Shown here piece after piece: positions 6,700 through 10,704 of a DNA stretch of 10,704 nucleotides. The DNA comes from Rickettsia typhi. GTDB lineage: Bacteria; Pseudomonadota; Alphaproteobacteria; Rickettsiales; UBA1997. The notes under the pieces are model-generated. The model made no database searches and had not been told where the DNA came from. It saw nothing but the letters and a program-made list of their open reading frames with translations. Position 1 is the first letter of the stretch; each line of letters begins with the position of its first letter. The stretch is from positions 1-10,704 of the forward strand of contig CAMDAI010000029.1 in assembly GCA_945888585.1 (NCBI GenBank). Reading direction: 5' to 3'. A program made the translations under genes and the position numbers.

Positions 6700-7956
6700 T
6701 TAATATTGAAATTTCAAATTAACCGAAAAACCGCTAACAGATTTTTTGCCATTGCCAATGCTGGCGATTCTTTCGGCGTCATAGGTGTAATATTTCAAAT
6801 CAAGCCGCATTTCATTATTATTGGCTCTGCTGCTTTTAACTAATCCAATGCCGTAATCCATGGCATTTTCGATATATAAATCATCGCCAAAAAATCTCAC
6901 ATTGGTGGCAGCAAAATCAAGAACGTAGCTGGTATAACCAGTGGGCACGGTTAAAACCAGAGAATTTTTCAAAACATTATTTTCAATATTGGGATCAGAT
7001 CTGTAATTATTTATTTCCAATCTTTCAGTTTTGTAATTGCCGAGAAGCGTTCCCAAATGAAGGCCAAAACCATTTTCGGCTGTAAATCCAAGTTTGTTAG
7101 TAACGCTGAATCCACGAATTGCTGCTGCCGATCCTAAATCTTCTGATCCAACTGCTCCAATACTGACAATTGGCGAAATTGACCAAATATCTTTAATTAG
7201 AGGAATTAATAATCCAATTGCGGCACTGGCTTGATAAGTTTTGGCATGATTTTCAGTAGTAATCATTTTTACTACTGGAACTTTTAACAATAATTTGAAA
7301 TCAGATTCGCCCAAATTATTGCGATAGGAAAATGGTGAAACTGAGATTACATCCGATTTAATTCCAGAAACATTATAAGAAGAATATTGCACTCCGGCAC
7401 CCATTTCATTGCCAACTTTTTTGCCGTCATCACCAATATCACTGCTATCGTGAATTGTATCAACAAAGCCCAATTCAAAATCATCACCAACCATTTGCGA
7501 CATCAGAGAAATTGGGTTTCCGGCAATTGGATCGGTGGGGGAAACGGCAGCTAATCTTTTATTGATCCGGTCCAAAATATCGGCACCATCTGATTTTAAA
7601 TAATCTTTTAAGAGATCAAGAGAAGCATCTCTACTGCTGCCTGAAAAAACCTGATTGGAAACAATTCCATCAATATTCAAAACAAGATTATTGCCGCTAT
7701 CATAAGCTAGTGAGGCACCCAAGCCACGATAATTCAGAGCAACTGTAACCGGCTCATTGTCTACATTAGTGCCAAAAGCACTATTAAGATTCTGACCATC
7801 AAAAAAATTCAATGCATCTTCTGCGGAATTAAAATTGCCACTAACCGCCTGACCATTAGAAGTGCGGGTTGCCACAACATTAAATAATTGTGCCTTGGCT
7901 TCTTCCTCTATCACCAGAAAAGAAATAAAAGTAAAAATAAAAAGAAACTTTTTCAT
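6700..7956 (-). CDS. Secreted, probable outer-membrane beta-barrel protein, family unnamed
   Basis: The 418-aa product begins with MKKFLFIFTFISFLVI and a probable signal-peptidase site after AKA (residue 22), though three Glu residues just before it are unusual. The mature N-terminal part (about 25-190) is mixed alpha/beta with NYRGLGASLAYDS and FSGSSRDASLDLLKDYLK, then DPIAGNPISLMSQMV. From about residue 200 there are alternating amphipathic strands, and the protein ends SGFSVNLKFQY, with the terminal aromatic typical of outer-membrane barrels. Similar unnamed proteins with a 'TRDxS...LxxFLK' and 'NPxSLMSQMV' signature seem familiar from other proteobacteria, but this is unverified. Sampled 60-base lines inside it are 37-48% G+C, against 27-37% for sampled lines of neighbours, and it sits inside an IS relic; both suggest acquisition. 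Substrate and role are unknown. ATG at 7956 lacks a Shine-Dalgarno. Confidence 0.75.
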   Translation of the reverse strand: MKKFLFIFTFISFLVIEEEAKAQLFNVVATRTSNGQAVSGNFNSAEDALNFFDGQNLNSAFGTNVDNEPVTVALNYRGLGASLAYDSGNNLVLNIDGIVSNQVFSGSSRDASLDLLKDYLKSDGADILDRINKRLAAVSPTDPIAGNPISLMSQMVGDDFELGFVDTIHDSSDIGDDGKKVGNEMGAGVQYSSYNVSGIKSDVISVSPFSYRNNLGESDFKLLLKVPVVKMITTENHAKTYQASAAIGLLIPLIKDIWSISPIVSIGAVGSEDLGSAAAIRGFSVTNKLGFTAENGFGLHLGTLLGNYKTERLEINNYRSDPNIENNVLKNSLVLTVPTGYTSYVLDFAATNVRFFGDDLYIENAMDYGIGLVKSSRANNNEMRLDLKYYTYDAERIASIGNGKKSVSGFSVNLKFQY

Positions 7957-8160
7957 AAATTGAGCTAATTAAAATTAAACAGCTGATAAAGTTTCGATAA
8001 TTATCTTTTAAAACACAAAATCATGCACCACGCATTTATTGCGAGGTCCAGAAATTTTTGCTCATGAGATAATTTTCAAAGTGTCAAGTTAAATTAAGTG
8101 GAAATAAAATTTATATGGGATAGTGATTGAGAAATATAAAATTTTTATAACTAACTTTAC
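7957..8160. other. Upstream region of the outer-membrane protein gene, IS-derived edge
   Basis: This 204-base spacer has no gene. It contains TTGACA (- strand, 8086-8081) without a matching -10 at normal spacing, a 10-bp palindrome GATAATTATC (7996-8005) close to the gene start, and second copies of short repeats found on the far side of the gene (CAAAATCATGCAC at 8016-8028 and GCATTTATTGC at 8032-8042). Faint transposase-like coding may reach in from 8160 to about 8120. No promoter can be assigned with confidence. Confidence 0.4.
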
Positions 8161-8369
8161 CCTGGTGCAGTTTTTAACTACTTCAACATAAACTTTGCTC
8201 TTTTTAAGAGACCAAATACTAGTGTTTTGCCAGCAGCGTCTCTGCCTCTTTTTCCTCTGATTCTTTTAGCTCCAAAGTAGCTTTCATCTAATTCAAATTC
8301 ACCGTTTTCTTTATTTTTAAGATTTAAATTATTTGCAAAAATATGGCTTTGGTTGATATCGAAAATCAA
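8161..8369 (-). pseudogene. IS1595-family transposase relic, middle piece with first catalytic Asp, frameshifted
   Basis: The - strand frame from 8369 encodes NGEFELDESYFG, then KRGRDAAGKTLVFGLLKR, the hallmark start of the ISXO2-like DDE domain; the Asp of ELDES is the first catalytic acid. The frame then stops at 8178-8180, but the next frame continues the family pattern as SKVYVEVVKNCTR to 8161, so one base has been lost near the A-run at 8199-8205. Weak similarity may continue to about 8120. The upstream side is cut: an in-frame TAG lies just before 8369, and only 18 bases separate it from the mlaA stop, so the N-terminal DNA-binding part is gone. There is no ATG start. It is not functional as it stands. 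Confidence 0.8.
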
Positions 8370-8387
8370 CTAAAGTTGTCTAGATCC

Positions 8388-9188
8388 TTATTGTTTAGTA
8401 ATTTCAAAATCTCTTCTTTGAAGATATGCACTTCTAATTGTTGCATAAAGATCAAATGAATCCTTTCTGGCATCGTCCAAAATATCTATTAAACTCTCTC
8501 TGGTATTAAGAGCCGAAATTGCCGATGATGAAATTCGATAACTAGGATCAATAGCATCCTGTCTACCACCTATTTGCAATTCATTGAATGATAGAGGGTC
8601 AATTGTTTTTTCTACTAAATATCCTGAGAAATCTCTTAAAGTACTAGGACCTAATAATGGTATCATTAAATAAGGCCCTTGACCCACTCCATATTTAGCA
8701 AAAGTTTTTCCGAAATCTTCTTTCCTATATTCAACTTTTTTTGTACCAGCCACATCAAATATACCGCCGATACCAAGAGTAGTATTAATTAAAAATGCCG
8801 AGAAACTTCCCATAGCATTTTCAGCATTACCCTGTAATATTGAATTTACACAAGTGAAAGGTAATGATAAATTTTTTATTACATTTCCAACTGAATTTCT
8901 AATTGGTTTTGGAATAGTGTTACGATAGCCCTTGGCTATTGGATCAAAAATATTGATATCAATAAATTCATTAAAACTAAAAATTTTCCGATTATATTTT
9001 TCAAGAGGATCATTTATGGTTTGAATTGATGAGCCGGTGCCAAAATCAATATCCTCAATCTCATCATCATAGGTAAGAGTTGTACTACTTTTACCGACAT
9101 TTTCTTCGGCAAAAGCATCAAAAACTGAAAAATTACAAACAATAAAACATAATAATAAAATAATTTGATGAAATATTTTTTTGAACAT
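8388..9188 (-). CDS. mlaA: MlaA (VacJ) outer-membrane phospholipid removal protein
   Basis: The 266-aa protein matches MlaA/VacJ. It has the signature DPLEKYNRKIFSFNEFID (60-77), the amphipathic region PIAKGYRNTIPKPIRNSVGN, the domain with LINTTLGIGGIFDVA (133-147) and GKTFAKYGVGQGPYLMIPLLGPST (160-183). MlaA sits as a ring in the inner leaflet of the outer membrane and removes mislocalised phospholipid, handing it to MlaC. The N-terminus is a signal peptide ending AFA-EE (cut after residue 27). Unlike E. coli MlaA there is no convincing lipobox: Cys14 and Cys18 are preceded by Leu and Val, not Gly/Ala/Ser. It is the last gene of the ispG-bioC-TPR-mlaA string, 19 bases after the TPR gene. mlaC does not follow; an IS relic does. 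Confidence 0.93.
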   Translation of the reverse strand: MFKKIFHQIILLLCFIVCNFSVFDAFAEENVGKSSTTLTYDDEIEDIDFGTGSSIQTINDPLEKYNRKIFSFNEFIDINIFDPIAKGYRNTIPKPIRNSVGNVIKNLSLPFTCVNSILQGNAENAMGSFSAFLINTTLGIGGIFDVAGTKKVEYRKEDFGKTFAKYGVGQGPYLMIPLLGPSTLRDFSGYLVEKTIDPLSFNELQIGGRQDAIDPSYRISSSAISALNTRESLIDILDDARKDSFDLYATIRSAYLQRRDFEITKQ

Positions 9189-9207
9189 CAGAATTCTATA
9201 AATTCAA

Positions 9208-9741
9208 TTAAGATTCAATATCTTCTATTTGCTCTTGCTGCTGCTGTTCTTTAATTTTGTCAATAGAAGCTAAAAGCTCTGATGCCCTATCTTGATAAGA
9301 TGGATCTTTCTCAATTAATTGAGCTATTACACTTTGAGCCTGATCAACTTTATCAGCTAAAATTAAAGCATAAGCTAATTGATAATAAGCATCATGATAA
9401 TGAGGCCAAAATTTTTTAACTATTTTAAAACGAAAAACTGCTTCTGATATATGGCCATTTTCTAAATGTTTTATGCCCAAATTATAATTTGTTTCACATA
9501 AATCTTTCAACTTTTCACGAATAACTCCACATTCAGTAATGGCATCATTAATCTTATTGCTAGCAAAATTAAAGGTTGTATCAATTTTATGATGTAATCT
9601 AGATTTAATATTGTTTTCTTTATTTTCGTCAGAACCAATTATAAATTTTTTAATATTTTTAAAACCAAACATATATTTTATAAGAGTAAGTCTATTGATA
9701 CCAAAATTCCTAACTTTTACAGGACGTTTATAATTTAACAT
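9208..9741 (-). CDS. TPR-repeat protein of unknown function
   Basis: The 177-aa product has two tetratricopeptide-like helical repeats at about residues 84-117 (YNLGIKHLENGHISEAVFRF) and 118-150 (AYYQLAYALILADKVDQAQSVI, then EKDP). It ends in an acidic, Gln-rich tail with KEQQQQEQIEDIES. No signal peptide or membrane segment is evident, so a cytosolic scaffold or partner role is likely, but the partner is unknown. Its start is uncertain: ATG 9741 lies 18 bases after the bioC stop, while ATG 9672 (residue 24, MFGFKNIKKF) would give 154 aa. Neither has a Shine-Dalgarno. The basic first 23 residues are less family-like, but the tight spacing supports the upstream start. Placement between bioC and mlaA suggests co-transcription, not necessarily shared function. 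Confidence 0.8.
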   Translation of the reverse strand: MLNYKRPVKVRNFGINRLTLIKYMFGFKNIKKFIIGSDENKENNIKSRLHHKIDTTFNFASNKINDAITECGVIREKLKDLCETNYNLGIKHLENGHISEAVFRFKIVKKFWPHYHDAYYQLAYALILADKVDQAQSVIAQLIEKDPSYQDRASELLASIDKIKEQQQQEQIEDIES

Positions 9742-9759
9742 TTTGAAGAAGAAAATATA

Positions 9760-10539
9760 CTATGATTCACTTTTAGATTTAGTATATTTTATAAACACAT
9801 AAGTAACCTGCCAAGTGGCAAAAATTCTATCCTTAGAATTAAAATTTTTCAAATAAAAACTATTTAATAATTCAAACCGCTTTTTTGTTAGATTATTTCG
9901 ATTGAAATTAGAACCATAACTGGCACCAATCTTTTTCATGGAATTTAATAAATCATATAAATCCTTATATTCCAAAATTATTTTTTCATCGATTAATTGG
10001 TAATTTTTGGAAATGTCGGAAATAATATCTACTAAATATTGCTTGGTTGGAAATTGATTAATTGATAAATTAACACCGCAAGTTGTACAAGACGATTTCA
10101 ATTCTGCCAAACTACCATCAGTGATTATACTAAAAATTAGGCTGCCATTATCTTTTAAAACCTTTCCACAATTAGTAATAGCTAAAGAAATATTATTTAA
10201 CCATTGGAAAGCAAGTGACGACAAAATTAAATCAAATGAATTTTCTACAAAAGGCAAATATTCAATATCGGCATTAACTTTTAAGCTTCCAGACCTTTTA
10301 TTCAGCATATTATGTGCTATATCCAATTCAAATATTTCTTTATTTGTTGATTTTATCGAATCAGCAACAAAGCCAGTTCCTGAGCCTAAATCTAAAATTT
10401 TATTGGATTTATTAATATTATCAGATGATACATTAACTAATTTTTTTGCGACTTTTTTCTGTAAAACCGCATAATCATCATAATTAAGAGCAGCTTTATT
10501 AAAATTGTTTTTAATCTTAGATTTATTAAAAACTGACAT
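9760..10539 (-). CDS. bioC: BioC-type SAM-dependent methyltransferase (malonyl-ACP O-methyltransferase)
   Basis: The 259-aa protein begins with the BioC lead-in IKNNFNKAALNYDDYAVLQ (9-27), then a class I methyltransferase fold: motif I ILDLGSGTG (48-56), the acidic residue of motif II in ELDI (71-74), ADIEYLPF (90-97) and SFDLILSSLAFQW (101-113). The C-terminal part carries BioC-specific features: DGSLAELKSSC (141-151), NQFPTKQYL, and LLNSMKKIGA (197-206). BioC methylates malonyl-ACP so that fatty-acid enzymes can build the pimeloyl moiety of biotin. No other biotin gene is next to it, so a mitochondrial NDUFAF5-like or other methyltransferase role is an alternative. It starts 5 bases after the ispG stop and ends 18 bases before the TPR gene, so it is operonic. 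Confidence 0.85.
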   Translation of the reverse strand: MSVFNKSKIKNNFNKAALNYDDYAVLQKKVAKKLVNVSSDNINKSNKILDLGSGTGFVADSIKSTNKEIFELDIAHNMLNKRSGSLKVNADIEYLPFVENSFDLILSSLAFQWLNNISLAITNCGKVLKDNGSLIFSIITDGSLAELKSSCTTCGVNLSINQFPTKQYLVDIISDISKNYQLIDEKIILEYKDLYDLLNSMKKIGASYGSNFNRNNLTKKRFELLNSFYLKNFNSKDRIFATWQVTYVFIKYTKSKSES

Positions 10540-10544
10540 GAATA

Positions 10545-10704
10545 TTATGATTTACGGCTTTCTTCTTCAATCAAAGCAACAATATGATGAACCAATTCTT
10601 CTGAGGTAACTTTGTGATTTGGTTTGCCGTTAATGTAAACATTATGTTTGCCTTGACCGCCACCAGTAATACCAATTTGAGTATGAGCCGCCTCTCCCAA
10701 ACCA
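10545..10704 (-). CDS. ispG: 4-hydroxy-3-methylbut-2-enyl diphosphate synthase, C-terminal end (cut by window edge)
   Basis: The last 52 residues are visible, ending at TAA 10545-10547. They begin GLGEAAHTQIGITGGG, continue with HNVYINGKPNHKV and end in a helix with EELVHHIVALIEEE. This corresponds to the C-terminal [4Fe-4S] domain tail of alphaproteobacterial IspG (GcpE), where the equivalent stretch reads NGPGEA...IGxTGGG...VYxxGxPxHK...MVxHLVxLIE. IspG reductively converts methylerythritol cyclodiphosphate to HMBPP in the MEP isoprenoid pathway. Here Leu stands where the family usually has Pro in NGPGEA. The cluster cysteines lie outside the window. bioC starts 5 bases downstream, so the two are surely co-transcribed. 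Assignment rests on a short tail but the match is distinctive. Confidence 0.82.
   Translation of the reverse strand, partial: GLGEAAHTQIGITGGGQGKHNVYINGKPNHKVTSEELVHHIVALIEEESRKS

Larger units (their letters stand above)
6384..8369 (-). mobile_element. Degenerate IS1595-like element split by, or carrying, an outer-membrane protein gene
   Basis: Two pieces of an IS1595-family transposase on the same strand, in the correct N-to-C order, bracket the intact 418-aa gene. The N-terminal helix-turn-helix part, roughly 80 residues between the pieces, and recognisable terminal inverted repeats are absent. IS1595-family elements with passenger genes are known, but there the passenger normally lies beside the transposase rather than inside it. 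The arrangement therefore suggests a later insertion into the IS, or a nested or recombined pair of copies. Short direct repeats flank the inserted gene: GCATTTATTGC at 6591-6601 and 8032-8042, and a 12/13 match at 6683-6695 and 8016-8028. Outer limits are uncertain. Confidence 0.5.

Noticed and set aside
8178..8369. Functional 63-aa transposase-like gene
   Set aside because: It starts only at a TTG after an in-frame stop, lacks the DNA-binding part and the other catalytic acids, and is frameshifted; it is treated as a relic.
8367..8378. CAACTAAAGTTG hairpin after mlaA as a terminator
   Set aside because: It is a 5-bp stem with a two-base loop and only a short T-stretch after it; too weak to call.
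10121..10474. 117-aa + strand open frame inside bioC
   Set aside because: It is antisense to a clear methyltransferase, with no domain or plausible start context.

Overview
The window looks like chromosome of an AT-rich, host-associated alphaproteobacterium, most likely a member of the Rickettsiales. Dcd has the alphaproteobacterial sequence type and resembles Rickettsia Dcd as I recall it. MurA, BioC, MlaA and the IspG C-terminus also fit alphaproteobacteria. No gene start is preceded by a clear Shine-Dalgarno sequence. These placements come from recognising sequences by eye, not from a search.

Layout. Positions 1-270 hold the 3' end of mlaC (phospholipid transport, + strand). htpG (Hsp90) follows at 415-2298. 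A CPA2/Kef-type cation:proton antiporter, kefB-like, lies convergent at 2343-4070. Between kefB and dcd is a 157-base divergent region with a perfect 16-bp palindrome next to the kefB start. dcd (4228-4797) and murA (4811-6097) form a tight + strand pair. Convergent to murA is a 50-aa lysine/arginine-rich small gene at 6106-6258.

Positions 6260-8387 are the accessory part. The best reading is a relic IS1595-family (ISXO2-like) insertion sequence whose transposase survives as two non-overlapping pieces on the - strand: a middle piece with the first catalytic Asp at 8161-8369, and a C-terminal piece at 6384-6518. Between them sits an intact 418-aa secreted, probable outer-membrane beta-barrel protein (6700-7956), visibly richer in G+C than its neighbours.

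Positions 8388-10704 carry a - strand gene string in transcription order: ispG (3' end only), bioC, a TPR protein, then mlaA. Intergenic gaps are short (5, 18 and 19 bases), so this is probably one operon joining isoprenoid synthesis, a BioC-type methyltransferase, a TPR protein and outer-membrane lipid asymmetry.

The two Mla genes, often neighbours in alphaproteobacteria, lie on opposite strands at opposite ends of the window, and the IS relic abuts the 3' side of mlaA. An inversion or other IS-linked rearrangement would explain this. The rest is mostly housekeeping: protein folding, ion homeostasis, dUTP/dTTP supply, peptidoglycan and isoprenoid precursors, and envelope maintenance. I saw no CRISPR array, rRNA, tRNA or toxin-antitoxin pair.
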